From UBA2773 sp964643985 (lineage in GTDB: Bacteria; Patescibacteriota; Minisyncoccia; Moranbacterales; DUUL01): a stretch of 28,925 nt of DNA. Of this stretch, positions 16,374 to 25,330 are shown in pieces (position 1 is the stretch's first letter; the number at the start of each line of letters is the position of its first letter). The stretch is from positions 1 through 28,925 of the forward strand of contig CAZXUS010000014.1 of NCBI GenBank assembly GCA_964643985.1, read 5' to 3'. Below the pieces are notes generated by a model, which saw only the letters and a program-made list of their open reading frames with translations, was not told the DNA's origin and made no database searches. The translations under genes were made by a program, and so were the position numbers.

Positions 16374-16645
16374 ACAAGAAAGACGTAATCGATGCAGTTG
16401 CTTCTAAAACGGGACTTAGCAAGAAAGATGCTGATAGCGCTATCAACTCAGTCTTGGATGTAGTTACAGAAACTTTACAAGCACGAGGAACAGTTGCTTT
16501 TACTGGTTTTGGAACTTTTTCAACATCTGATCGAGCAGCTCGAGCTGGAGTAAATCCTCTAACTAAGGAAAAAATTCAAATCGCTGCTACTACAGTACCA
16601 AAATTTAAAGCTGGAAAAACTTTAAAAGAAGCTGTCAAAAAATAA
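16370..16645 (+). CDS. HU/IHF-family DNA-binding protein
   Basis: 91 residues, the standard HU length. The N-terminus MNKKDVIDAVASKTGLSKKD is typical. GFGTF (46-50) and RAARAGVNPLTKEKI (55-69) form the DNA-binding beta arm with the intercalating Asn62-Pro63. The C-terminal KFKAGKTLKEAVKK helix is also standard. It bends and compacts DNA and is expected to be abundant. This is the only gene in the window with a strong Shine-Dalgarno site (GGGAGGTG, about six bases before ATG). That fits high expression, as do its own promoter and strong terminator. Confidence 0.96.
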   Translation: MNKKDVIDAVASKTGLSKKDADSAINSVLDVVTETLQARGTVAFTGFGTFSTSDRAARAGVNPLTKEKIQIAATTVPKFKAGKTLKEAVKK

Positions 16646-16672
16646 TTTTTTAAATTAATTTTGATAGGTTTA

Positions 16673-16712
16673 AAAAGATCTCCTTTTCTAAAAGGGGATC
16701 TTTTCTTGTTTT
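16673..16712 (+). terminator. Intrinsic terminator after HU
   Basis: A 15-base arm (AAAAGATCTCCTTTT, 16673-16687) pairs with AAAAGGGGATCTTTT (16690-16704) with one G-T pair and a tiny loop, followed by a T-rich run to 16712. Confidence 0.85.
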
Positions 16713-16830
16713 AAAAAAGTTAATTGGCAATTAAAACGGGGTTTTGGGTGTTGACATTCATTTACTGGCTTTTTAAAGAGAAAAAACTTAATTATGGGAA
16801 TTGAAAATAGTAATTGTTAGTAATTTTACT

Positions 16831-16858
16831 TTGTGATTATTTTTTTGTGTGTTAGAAT
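16831..16858 (+). promoter_or_regulatory. Promoter of the charged-protein cluster
   Basis: TTGTGA (16831-16836), a 16-base spacer and TAGAAT (16853-16858). The leader would be about 150 bases. Confidence 0.45.
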
Positions 16859-17015
16859 AAATTTAACGATAAATAAAAACGTGATTTTTCTCTTAAAAAT
16901 GATGTTTATGGGTGTTTCTACTGAATTGATAAATTAAGAAAAAAATAAAAAATTAGAAAAATTTATTTTCTTGTCTTTGTTTTAAGATAAGGGTGGTAAT
17001 TTATATAAGATAAAA

Positions 17016-18398
17016 ATGGGAGCTGAAACTATAAAACAAAAATCAGTAGAAGAAGTCGAGAATGTAGTTCAAACCAAAGAGCCTGAATTTTTAGTAGTTG
17101 ATCCAATCGAAGAAGCTTCTAATCTTCGTGGAATGGGATTGAAGGTTGATTTGGATTATTCCGTTCGAGATGTTTTTAGCGCCGAAAGAAAAAAAAATGA
17201 AGCGAAAAAAGAAAAGAAAGTTTCACGTGAAAATGATTCAAAAAAGAATGAAATAAAAAAAGAGACAGGGGAGGTTGAAGAAAAAGTCGATGAAAGATCC
17301 AAAGAAAAACAAACAGGTTTTGAAAAAGAAAAAGCGGTTGAATGGGCTGAGCGATTTATTCCTTTTGAAGTTCTAGATGCCTATGCTTTGTCTTATGTAA
17401 AAAACAAAAAAACACCAGAGAAAAAAAGACTTAATAAAAAGTATTCTAAATATTTAGAAAAAGCCAAAAAAGAACTTTTGCCGAAGTTGACTGACTTTTT
17501 AGTGGTTGAAATTAAGCAAAATTCAATAGCTAAAGACGAACGGGATGATAAAAAAATTAAAAATAAAATAGCGGAAATTTTAAAGAGTGATATGCACGCT
17601 AAAGCGCTTTTACGAGTGATGAATATGGATTGGAAAGATTTGAAAGCTTCAAAGAATGACGATAAAAAGGTTTCAAAAGCCGAAAAATCAAAAGAAAAAT
17701 CAAAAGTTAAGACAGAAACTAAGATTAAAACTGAGAAGAAAAAAGAGGTTGTTTTAAAACAAGAAAAAAGCAAAAAAATTGAAGTTAAAATTTCGAAAGA
17801 AGAAAAAGAATTTTTTGAAAAATTTAGAAAAGATGTTTTTTATACTAATTTTTTGAATGGAACAGAATTTCAGATTTTAAAATATAATCCAAAAAATAAG
17901 AAAGTGACAGTTTTTATCTACCAAGCTTCTTTTTATGATAAGGAAAATAAAGCTCATGAGTTTATTAGCGATAAAGAAAGATTTGAAGAAAGAGAAATAG
18001 AATATACTGAATTTGTTGATTTATTTGAAAATTCTTATATTAACGAAGTGGGTGAGATAAAAGAAAAAAATCAAAAACAAGAATTGAAATTAAATAAAAG
18101 TGAAGAAGCTTTGCTCGAAATATTTTCTCAAAAGGAATCGAAATTTTTGCAAGAAGCCTTATTGGAATATGTGGAAGACTATCAAGAAGAATTAGATGAT
18201 TATTTTGGGAAAGAAGAGGCTTTTGAAGGAGAGTATTACAAGAAAAAAGAAAAAGATAAATATTTGAAAAATTTTTGGTCAGTTATTTTACCTCAAAAAC
18301 TAAATGAATTTCAGGATATCATTGCTTTAAGCAAAAAATCAGCCGTGTTGGATTATTTAAAAATGAAAACTAAAACTAAACTTAATATTAATTTATAA
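17016..18398 (+). CDS. Unknown Lys/Glu-rich protein, first of charged cluster
   Basis: 460 residues with no membrane helix or signal peptide and no family that I recognise. Residues about 55-105 and 205-260 are low-complexity Lys/Glu/Ser stretches, probably disordered or coiled coil. A helical block at about 108-200 contains FIPFEVLDAYALSYVKNKKT. A more structured middle part (about 265-350) shows alternating strands (NGTEFQILKYNPKNKKVTVF) and could be a small beta domain. A helical acidic domain lies at about 360-450. It starts a run of four charged genes; the next ATG is three bases after its stop, so they are cotranscribed. Cytoplasmic location is inferred. No function is assigned. Confidence 0.75.
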   Translation: MGAETIKQKSVEEVENVVQTKEPEFLVVDPIEEASNLRGMGLKVDLDYSVRDVFSAERKKNEAKKEKKVSRENDSKKNEIKKETGEVEEKVDERSKEKQTGFEKEKAVEWAERFIPFEVLDAYALSYVKNKKTPEKKRLNKKYSKYLEKAKKELLPKLTDFLVVEIKQNSIAKDERDDKKIKNKIAEILKSDMHAKALLRVMNMDWKDLKASKNDDKKVSKAEKSKEKSKVKTETKIKTEKKKEVVLKQEKSKKIEVKISKEEKEFFEKFRKDVFYTNFLNGTEFQILKYNPKNKKVTVFIYQASFYDKENKAHEFISDKERFEEREIEYTEFVDLFENSYINEVGEIKEKNQKQELKLNKSEEALLEIFSQKESKFLQEALLEYVEDYQEELDDYFGKEEAFEGEYYKKKEKDKYLKNFWSVILPQKLNEFQDIIALSKKSAVLDYLKMKTKTKLNINL

Positions 18399-18401
18399 AA
18401 A

Positions 18402-21256
18402 ATGGGAAATTTTAACACATTTAATCCTACTTCTGCTGATGATAAATTAAAAGACGCTGCCTCTAAACAACGAAGTGAAGAAAAAGAATCTGAATTAATA
18501 GCGCAAGACATCATGGAAGAAGACAAAAACAAAAAAGAAGTTGAAAATCCTGATAATACTTCAGACGTAAAAAAGTCCTTGCAAGAAAGTGAAGACATGA
18601 TCGATCTTTTAGAAAAAAATAGAAAAATTGCGATTGAAAAAGGCGAGTCTATTGAAGGAATAGATGAAAATTTGCAGATTACTCGTTCTCTCAACGAGGA
18701 ATATAGAGAAGCTCTAGCTAATAAGGAAAATGAGCCAGACGAAAAGAGAGAAATACCAGAGAAAATGAAAGAAACTTCTAGAACAGAAGAAAAAAACATT
18801 GAAGTAATTACTTCTGTGGGAGCTGGTGGCAGAAAAATTAGTGAAGAAACTATTAATAAAACAAAACAGTTCATTGATGCACAGAATGAAATTAAAAACA
18901 TAAAAATAAAAAGGGACAACAAGGAATTAATTTCAACAAAAGAAGCGGCATTATTAAGAGAAGATAAACTTTTTAATTCAAAAATCGAGAAAGAGGTCTT
19001 AGATAAAAATGAAAAGCCGGTAGTTGAGAAGACAGCTGAGGTTTTAATGGAGACTAAGGCAACAGAAATTAGTTTAGACAAAAACAATGAAGAAGAAAAA
19101 AGCTCAACGGAGATTTTGAAAGGTGACGCGGATAAGTTGTTTCTGGAAGCTTTAGCGGAAAAAAAAGAAGTTCAAAGATTGAAAGATGAGATGGGAAAAG
19201 TTTCGAAAGCAGCTAATATTTTAGGAATAGGAAAAAATAGTCAAGACGAAAATAATCCAGTTCGAAAGTTCAGAGAAGCTGAAAAAAAGTTTGAGAAAAA
19301 ACAAGAGGCCTATCGAGCGAAATTTCAAGACTTTGCAGATCAAACAATAGCTGAAAAAAAAATAGGGTTGGGAGCGGAAAACATTTTTAGGGAAGATCTT
19401 TCAGGAAAAATAAGTGAACTTGTTTTAACTGAAAAATTAGTGGATGGATTTAGTAAAAATGAAAAAGGGGAAAATACAAAAGAGCAGTTCACTTTGTTCG
19501 AGTATATGAACCAGAATGAAAAGAAACTGATAGAAAAAAGAAAAGGAGAATTGAGCGAAAAGGAAGAAGGATTATTTGGTTTGGCTTGGGAGCGCTATAA
19601 AAAACTTCCAAAAATTCAAAAATTTGCTTGGAGTGTGGCTCTTTCAGCTTCAGTTGGGGCAGGAGCGACGCTTTTGGCGGGAGGTGGAATTGCAATGGCG
19701 GCTGGTTGTTTTGGCGCAAAAGCTTTGAGTGATAAGGTTTCTAGTAAACTTTTAAGAATGGCAGGAATTGGATCTTTAGTCGGAGGAACGATAGGTGCTT
19801 TGAAATATGACACAATGCAATTGAAAGAAAAAAATAAAGACCAAGCTCAGAAAAAAATGGCGGAAACTTTAGAAAAAGTTGAAGGGAGTATTTTTACAGC
19901 GTTAGACAAATACAACAAACAACTTAAAAATAAAGAAAGGACTAATAAGCTTTTGATAGGTGCGACCGCGGTTTCTTCTTCGGTTTTATTGGGTGGAGTT
20001 GATTTGGAAGATATTGAGGCTGGTTTGGAAAGTCTTAATGATAATGTCACTGAAGAAGTCGAGGGCATAGATACTATAATACCAGGAGATACTTCAGGGG
20101 AAATTCCAGATAATTCAAAAAAACCAGAATTTAGTGTAATTCCCGATGAAACTTCGAAAGATCCTGTTAATGGACAAGACGCTCTTGAAGAAATGAAAGG
20201 CACTACCAAGGATCATATNNNNNNNNNNNNNNNNNNNNNNNNNNNNNNNNNNNNNNNNNNNNNNNNNNNNNNNNNNNNNNNNNNNNNNNNNNNNNNNNNN
20301 NNNNNNNNNNNNNNNNNNATGGACAAGACGCTCTTGAAGAAATGAAAGGCACTACCAAGGATCATATTGATGGAGTAGACAAGAAAGAGGTATTTGAAGC
20401 TGGATTATTAAATGGTAGCTTCGAGCTAAAACCAAATGGGAATGTTTGGAATAGTTTGAGTGACCATTTTAATGGAGATAAACAAGCGGTAGGGCAGGCT
20501 TTGGCAGGTTTTCGAGAAGAAACTCTGGAGAATTTGACAGAAAGCGGAATGAGTGATGCTCAAGCAAATGAATTTATTGAATGGCGGTATAGACATATGA
20601 ATGTAGGAACTGATTTTCAATTAGAAAATGGAGAATTGAAAATTCCAGATTTTACGAATGAAAAAATGTTAGAGCGCTTTGAAGCGCAAAATCCAAGCGT
20701 GGAGGTAGTTGAAAACACTAGACCTGCTGAGGATATTAAAGTTGACCAAGAGATATATGATCATGCCGAAGGAAGGGAGCGAGCTGGAGAGAGGCTTGGA
20801 ATAAATAATGATTATGATGATGTAGAATCTTTGAATAGTCCAGAAAATGATTTGAAAGTAACTGAAGGTGAAACGGTTGATTTAAATATTGTTGATGAAG
20901 AAATAGATAAAGAAATTGATCAAGTGGTTGAGAAAAAATTGGCTGGAATTTATGAAAATTGGGGTAAAGATCAAACTTATGAATGGAATGTAATGCAAGA
21001 AAAGAATGCTTGGGATATTATTGACGGCAAATACGGTGATCCAATCGGAATTGATGGCCAGGAAATTAAAGCAAGCGAACTTCCAGAAGCAGAAAGAGGC
21101 ACCCCGGTAAATAGCGGTTTAGATCAAGCTGAAATTAATAATAGAGAGCAATTAAAGGATTATTTACTGACGCTTAGAAAGGAAACTGGATTAGTGCCAG
21201 AGGCCAATGAAAAGGTAGAAGAGTTTATAAGACGGGCAGAGAGATCTAAATTATAG
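18402..21256 (+). CDS. Large unknown charged protein with Gly-rich membrane segment (broken by assembly gap)
   Basis: As given, the frame is interrupted by 100 N at 20219-20318. The 49 bases before the gap (20170-20218) are identical to the 49 after it (20319-20367). Merging the two copies keeps the frame and gives one protein of 901 residues. Residues 1-405 are acidic and coiled-coil-like. A Gly/Ala-rich hydrophobic region at about 408-470 (starting FAWSVALSASVGAG) and a shorter one near 520-535 are possible membrane or pore-like segments. The C-terminal half, after the gap, is acidic, with GNVWNSLSDHFNGDKQAVGQ and WNVMQEKNAWDIIDGKYGD as its most structured-looking parts. No family is recognised. 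The Gly-rich segment is unusual and could insert in membranes. It is cotranscribed with its neighbours. Confidence 0.7.
20170..20218 (+). repeat. Left copy of the 49-base gap-flanking duplication
   Basis: Identical to 20319-20367 over 49 bases. It encodes the DALEEMKGTTKDH segment in frame. Most likely an assembly overlap rather than a biological repeat. Confidence 0.85.
20219..20318. other. Scaffold gap of 100 N
   Basis: Exactly 100 N, a conventional placeholder length. The identical 49-base flanks imply that the contigs overlap, so the gap probably contains no missing sequence, unless there is a tandem repeat longer than the reads. Confidence 0.9.
20319..20367 (+). repeat. Right copy of the 49-base gap-flanking duplication
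   Basis: Identical to 20170-20218. A Met codon at 20342 lies inside it and should not be taken as a gene start, because the same codon is internal in the left copy at 20193. Confidence 0.85.
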
Positions 21257-21303
21257 ATACAAATTTAATAAAAAAATAATAAACTAAAAAATAATAAAAA
21301 ATT

Positions 21304-22239
21304 ATGTCAAATTTAAAAGAAAACATAAAAGCAGCTCAAATTGATTTAGTTAAAGATTTAGGAATTGATCAATTAGACCAAGCGCAAAAAGAAGAAATAC
21401 TAACTCAAATTGGAGAAATTCTACAACAAAGAATTGTGCTTCGGATTGTGAAAGAACTGCCAGAAGAAAAACAAGATGAGTTTCAAGCAGTTTTAGAAAA
21501 AGCGCAAGATGACCCAGGTCAATTGGATAAATATTTGGAAGAAAATATTCCCGGAGTGGAAGCTATGATTTTAGCGGAAATTGGAGAATATAAAAAAGGA
21601 GCGAGCGATTTTATGAAACAAACTTTGAAAAATGCAGGAGTTGAAAAAGAGCAAGGTGCCGAACCGGTTGTCAAAGAAGCTTCTGAAGAAGAAACAAAAG
21701 AGGAAGCGACAGAAATAATTGAGGGAGCTGACAATCAGGAAGATTTAGAGAAAAAACCGGGAATTGAAAATGAATCAGAGGAAGTAAAAGAAGATTTAAT
21801 AGAAAAAGCTGAACCAGAAGTTTCAAAGGAGCCAGAGATCGAATTGAAATCAGAATCAGAAACAGCGCCAGAATTGGAAATTACATCTTCAGCTGAAGCA
21901 GCAATACCGGAAGTTTCAGAAGTATTAAGTGAGGATAAAGAAATAAAAACTGAAGATTCTATGGAAATCATTGAACCAGAAAATAATGAAGCAAAAATCG
22001 ATCCAGAAGTTAAAACTGAAGCCGAAACTAAAGATGAATTTAGAATTGGGGAGAAACCAATTCAGAAAGTAGCAGATAAGTTAGCTAGTCCAAGCGGAAT
22101 TGAACAGGAACAAGCTGATCAAGAGGCTCAAATTTTAGAAGAAAATAAAGTTGAAAATACTCAAGTGGCTGGAGAAGAATTGGATTTATCAAATGAAATA
22201 GAAAAAATGACTCCAGACGAAGAAAAATTGCAAAAATAA
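21304..22239 (+). CDS. DUF5663-like acidic protein
   Basis: 311 residues. Residues about 12-95 (EEILTQIGEILQQRIVLRIV, then LPEEKQDEFQ and DKYLEENIPGVE) match the helical DUF5663 pattern that I know from CPR proteins: a Leu-rich helix, 'LPEE', then 'yL-x-x-x-I-P'. From about 115 on, the protein is a very acidic low-complexity region built of Glu, Ala, Pro, Ser and Lys with no fixed repeat unit, probably disordered. There is no membrane helix. The function of DUF5663 is unknown. It sits 47 bases after the large charged protein and 21 before the next gene. The family call is by pattern. Confidence 0.72.
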   Translation: MSNLKENIKAAQIDLVKDLGIDQLDQAQKEEILTQIGEILQQRIVLRIVKELPEEKQDEFQAVLEKAQDDPGQLDKYLEENIPGVEAMILAEIGEYKKGASDFMKQTLKNAGVEKEQGAEPVVKEASEEETKEEATEIIEGADNQEDLEKKPGIENESEEVKEDLIEKAEPEVSKEPEIELKSESETAPELEITSSAEAAIPEVSEVLSEDKEIKTEDSMEIIEPENNEAKIDPEVKTEAETKDEFRIGEKPIQKVADKLASPSGIEQEQADQEAQILEENKVENTQVAGEELDLSNEIEKMTPDEEKLQK

Positions 22240-22260
22240 TAAGCAATAATAACAATAAAC

Positions 22261-22683
22261 ATGAGCGAGGAGAAAATCTTGGGAGGGGAAGATGGAATAG
22301 AAAAAAAACAAGCTGAAGAAGGAGACCTTTCTGGAGAACAGTCTTTGGAAAAGACAGAAAATTCAGTCGAACAAACTGTTGATAATTCAGCGGAAAAAAT
22401 AAAACAAGCTCAAGGGCAAATTGATTCTAGTTTATCGAATATTAAAGATGATAAGAAGAAAATAATAAATCATACTAAGGATGTGGCTGGTTTAGAAACA
22501 GTTGAAGATCAAATTCAAAAATTGACTGAAATTGCTGTTCAAGACGGTCCTAAAACTGCTTTGAAAGTGGCGCGAGCTTTAAATAGCAATTATACTCTAG
22601 ACGAAATGCATGACCGATTAGTTGACGAAGAAGATCTTCGAAAAATTTTGATTCAAAAAGGTTTTATCGAAAAAACTGAATAA
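22261..22683 (+). CDS. Small unknown acidic protein
   Basis: 140 residues. The first 65 are acidic and low-complexity (Glu, Gln, Ser, Asp). Residues about 70-140 look folded and helical, with VEDQIQKLTEIAVQDGPKTA followed by LKVARALNSNYTLDEMHDRL and ending EDLRKILIQKGFIEKTE. This last part resembles a C-terminal helical module seen at the ends of uncharacterised CPR proteins; I cannot name it. It is last of the four charged genes and is followed directly by the repeat element at 22693-22846, then the VirD4-like gene. Confidence 0.7.
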   Translation: MSEEKILGGEDGIEKKQAEEGDLSGEQSLEKTENSVEQTVDNSAEKIKQAQGQIDSSLSNIKDDKKKIINHTKDVAGLETVEDQIQKLTEIAVQDGPKTALKVARALNSNYTLDEMHDRLVDEEDLRKILIQKGFIEKTE

Positions 22684-22692
22684 TTTTTTAAT

Positions 22693-22846
22693 GGGACTTT
22701 TCTCAACCACTCTTTTTACTGTAATTTTCCAATTTTAGTTCAAGAGCCTACTTTCTACTATTATTCCTACTAAAATCTTAAATTTTTAAATAATTTATTT
22801 CAAAATTATAAAATTTTGTAACAAAATTGTGATTGGAAATAGTCCC
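22693..22846. repeat. 154-base MITE-like inverted-repeat element
   Basis: The left arm (22693-22727) begins GGGACTTTTCTC and contains CACTCTTTTTACTG. The right arm (22806-22846) ends GTGATTGGAAATAGTCCC. Each arm aligns to the arms of the element at 13283-13356. Flanks are TTAAT on the left and TTAAC on the right, a possible but imperfect target duplication. It has no coding capacity. It lies between the small acidic gene and the VirD4-like gene. Confidence 0.65.
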
Positions 22847-22864
22847 TTAACCTAGAGAGTAAAA

Positions 22865-25330
22865 ATGGAAACAGAAACTATTATTTTAATTTTGATGTTT
22901 ATGACGGGTGGTGTTGCAATTTTTTGTGGCGTCTGGTTTTTGCTGGAAACTTTCTTATTAGCCAAAGTTCGAATTAGTCGCTCTTTAAATTCAACTTTGG
23001 ATATTGTTCGAGTAGTTAAGCCTAAGCAAGCGGAAAAGCAGGATTCCGAAAAAAGAACTCAAAGTGAAAAAGAGGAAATTTCTATAATGGAACAGCTTTT
23101 GGCGACGTTTTCCGAAACCAAGATTAAAAGAAATTTTATAATGGATTTTTTTTATGGGACTCCCCAAATAACTATGGAAATGTCAGTGCCTTCGGATGGA
23201 GAACAAATTTCTTTTTATGTCTCGATGCCTCGACAAATCAAGGAGTTGGTGGAGAAGCAAATTCATAGTTTTTATCCTAGTGCTAATATTGAACGAGTGG
23301 AAGACTATACTATTTTTCGTCCAGATGGTTTTAGTAAGGGGAGCGTTGTAAGTTTAAAAAAAGAGCATATTTTTCCAATTAAAACTTATCAACATCTAGA
23401 ATCCGATCCTTTGCATAATATTGCTAATACACTTTCTAAATTAGAAAATGTCGAGGAAGGGGCTTGTTTTCAAATAATTTTTAGAAAATCAACCGATAAT
23501 TCTATTAAAAGTCGAGGAGAAAAGATAACTCGAGAAATGCAAAAAGGAAAGCGTTTAAAAGATGCTAGTAGCGGTTTTTGGATGGATATTTTGAAAGAGA
23601 TTTTGAAAGGAGCTAAAAAAGAAAACGAAGAAATAGTCAACTTAACGCCAGAAGAAAATGATGTTATTAAACAAATTGAAAACAAGATAAACAAAACTCG
23701 ATTTGATGTAAACATTAGATTAATTACATCGGCGCAAACTGAACAACGGGCCGAAGAAATTCTAAATCAATTAGAAAATTCTTTCACTCAATTTGAAGAT
23801 GTTAATTTGAATAAATTTGTTTCTATTCGAGATAAGAGTAAGAATGCCAAAAAATTGGCTTATGATTTTATTTTTCGGTATTTTAAACCAAATCGAAAGA
23901 TTACTTTGGACGTGGAAGAATTAGCCAGTGTTTTTCATTTTCCAATCTCGACTACTGAAACTCCAAAATTAAATTGGTTGCGTTCAAAAACTGCTCCACC
24001 ACCAGTAAATATTCCCAAGGAAGGTTTAAAATTGGGTTTTAGTAATTTTCGCGGAACTCAGACTGAAATTTTATTGGATCGAGAAGCGCGAAGAAGGCAC
24101 CTTTATATTATTGGACAAACTGGAACTGGTAAATCAGGTTTTATTGAAGAAATGGCCAAACAAGATGCTTTCAACAATGAGGGAATGTGTATTATTGATC
24201 CTCACGGTGATTTGATTGATCATATTTTAGAATGTATTCCCAAGGAACGAGCTGAAGACGTAATTTATTTTGATCCTTCTGATACAGAGCGACCTTTTGG
24301 TTTTAATATGCTTCAGTATGATGAAAAAAATCCAGAACAAAAAACTTTTGTGATCAATGAAATCATTAATATTTTTGACAAACTTTATGATTTAAGTCAA
24401 ACCGGAGGTCCGATGTTTGAACAATATATGAGAAATGCTTTGCTGCTAATTATGGATAGTCCAGAAACGGGATCAACTTTGATGGAAGTTCCTCGAGTTT
24501 TTCGAGATGCAGAGTTTCGTCAAGAAAAAATTAAACTTTGTAAAGATCGAACCGTGGTTGATTTTTGGCAAAAGGAGGCCGAAAAAGCGGGCGGAGATGC
24601 TTCTTTGGAAAATATTGCTCCTTATATTAATTCAAAGCTTACTACTTTTATCTCTAATGATATGATGCGTCCGATTATTGCTCAACAGGAAAGCACCTTG
24701 GATTTTAGAAAAATAATGGACGAAAAGAAGATTTTATTAGTAAATTTATCTAAGGGTAAAATTGGTGAAATTAATAGTCATTTATTAGGAATGATTATTG
24801 TTGGAAAATTACTAATGGCAGCCCTTTCTCGGACTGACATTCCAGAAGAAGAGCGAAGTGATTTTTATTTATATATTGATGAATTTCAAAATTTTACGAC
24901 GGATTCAATTTCTCAAATTTTAGCGGAAGCTAGGAAATATCGATTATGCTTAACGATTGCTCATCAATATATTGGACAACTTTCCGATGATATATCCAAG
25001 GCGGTTTTCGGAAATGTGGGCTCAATGAGTGCTTTTAGAGTTGGAGCAGAAGACGCTGATTTTCTTCAAAAACAACTTACTCCGGTTTTTGATGCAGACG
25101 ATTTAATTAATATTAATAATTTTCAATGCTTTACCAAGCTTTTGATTAATAATGAATCTTCTGATCCATTTGATATGAAAACTTATCCACCGAAGTCTGG
25201 AAGTATTGAGTTAAGAGATGCTTTTAAAGAGTATTCTCGTTATAAATACGGTCGAGATCGAAACATTGTTGAAAATGAAATTAAAGCTCGTTATGAAAAA
25301 GCAATAGAAAGCCAAACTGAAGAGGAATAG
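22865..25330 (+). CDS. VirD4/TraG-like T4SS coupling ATPase
   Basis: 821 residues. An N-terminal membrane helix lies at about 6-31. The N-terminal domain (about 80-380) matches the CPR 'VirD4-like with long N-terminus' form, including MSVPSDGEQISFYVSMPRQI. The ATPase core follows: Walker A GQTGTGKS (417-424), IIDPHGDLIDH just after it, and Walker B LYIDEFQNF with Asp672-Glu673. A sensor-type region follows, with EARKYRLCLTIAHQYIGQL. By family role it recruits DNA or protein substrates to a T4SS channel at the inner membrane. It lies 14 kb from VirB4 but is preceded by four charged genes that are candidate partners or cargo. It starts only 18 bases after the repeat element. Confidence 0.9.
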   Translation: METETIILILMFMTGGVAIFCGVWFLLETFLLAKVRISRSLNSTLDIVRVVKPKQAEKQDSEKRTQSEKEEISIMEQLLATFSETKIKRNFIMDFFYGTPQITMEMSVPSDGEQISFYVSMPRQIKELVEKQIHSFYPSANIERVEDYTIFRPDGFSKGSVVSLKKEHIFPIKTYQHLESDPLHNIANTLSKLENVEEGACFQIIFRKSTDNSIKSRGEKITREMQKGKRLKDASSGFWMDILKEILKGAKKENEEIVNLTPEENDVIKQIENKINKTRFDVNIRLITSAQTEQRAEEILNQLENSFTQFEDVNLNKFVSIRDKSKNAKKLAYDFIFRYFKPNRKITLDVEELASVFHFPISTTETPKLNWLRSKTAPPPVNIPKEGLKLGFSNFRGTQTEILLDREARRRHLYIIGQTGTGKSGFIEEMAKQDAFNNEGMCIIDPHGDLIDHILECIPKERAEDVIYFDPSDTERPFGFNMLQYDEKNPEQKTFVINEIINIFDKLYDLSQTGGPMFEQYMRNALLLIMDSPETGSTLMEVPRVFRDAEFRQEKIKLCKDRTVVDFWQKEAEKAGGDASLENIAPYINSKLTTFISNDMMRPIIAQQESTLDFRKIMDEKKILLVNLSKGKIGEINSHLLGMIIVGKLLMAALSRTDIPEEERSDFYLYIDEFQNFTTDSISQILAEARKYRLCLTIAHQYIGQLSDDISKAVFGNVGSMSAFRVGAEDADFLQKQLTPVFDADDLININNFQCFTKLLINNESSDPFDMKTYPPKSGSIELRDAFKEYSRYKYGRDRNIVENEIKARYEKAIESQTEEE

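Larger units (their letters stand above)
16646..17015. other. Intergenic region between HU and the charged-protein cluster
   Basis: After the HU terminator the sequence is A/T-rich with no gene. It holds two candidate promoters: the likelier at 16831-16858, and TTGACA (16751-16756) with a TAAAGA-like -10 at 16774-16779. No RNA gene was recognised. Confidence 0.6.

Noticed and set aside
18353..19087. Minus-strand frame rich in Ser, Leu and Phe
   Set aside because: It is the complement of Glu/Lys-rich coding sequence. It has no promoter or start signal, and the forward genes are clearly the coding strand.
20342..21256. A separate 304-residue gene starting after the gap
   Set aside because: The Met codon lies in the duplicated 49 bases and is internal in the left copy. 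Merging the copies makes this the C-terminal part of the upstream gene.
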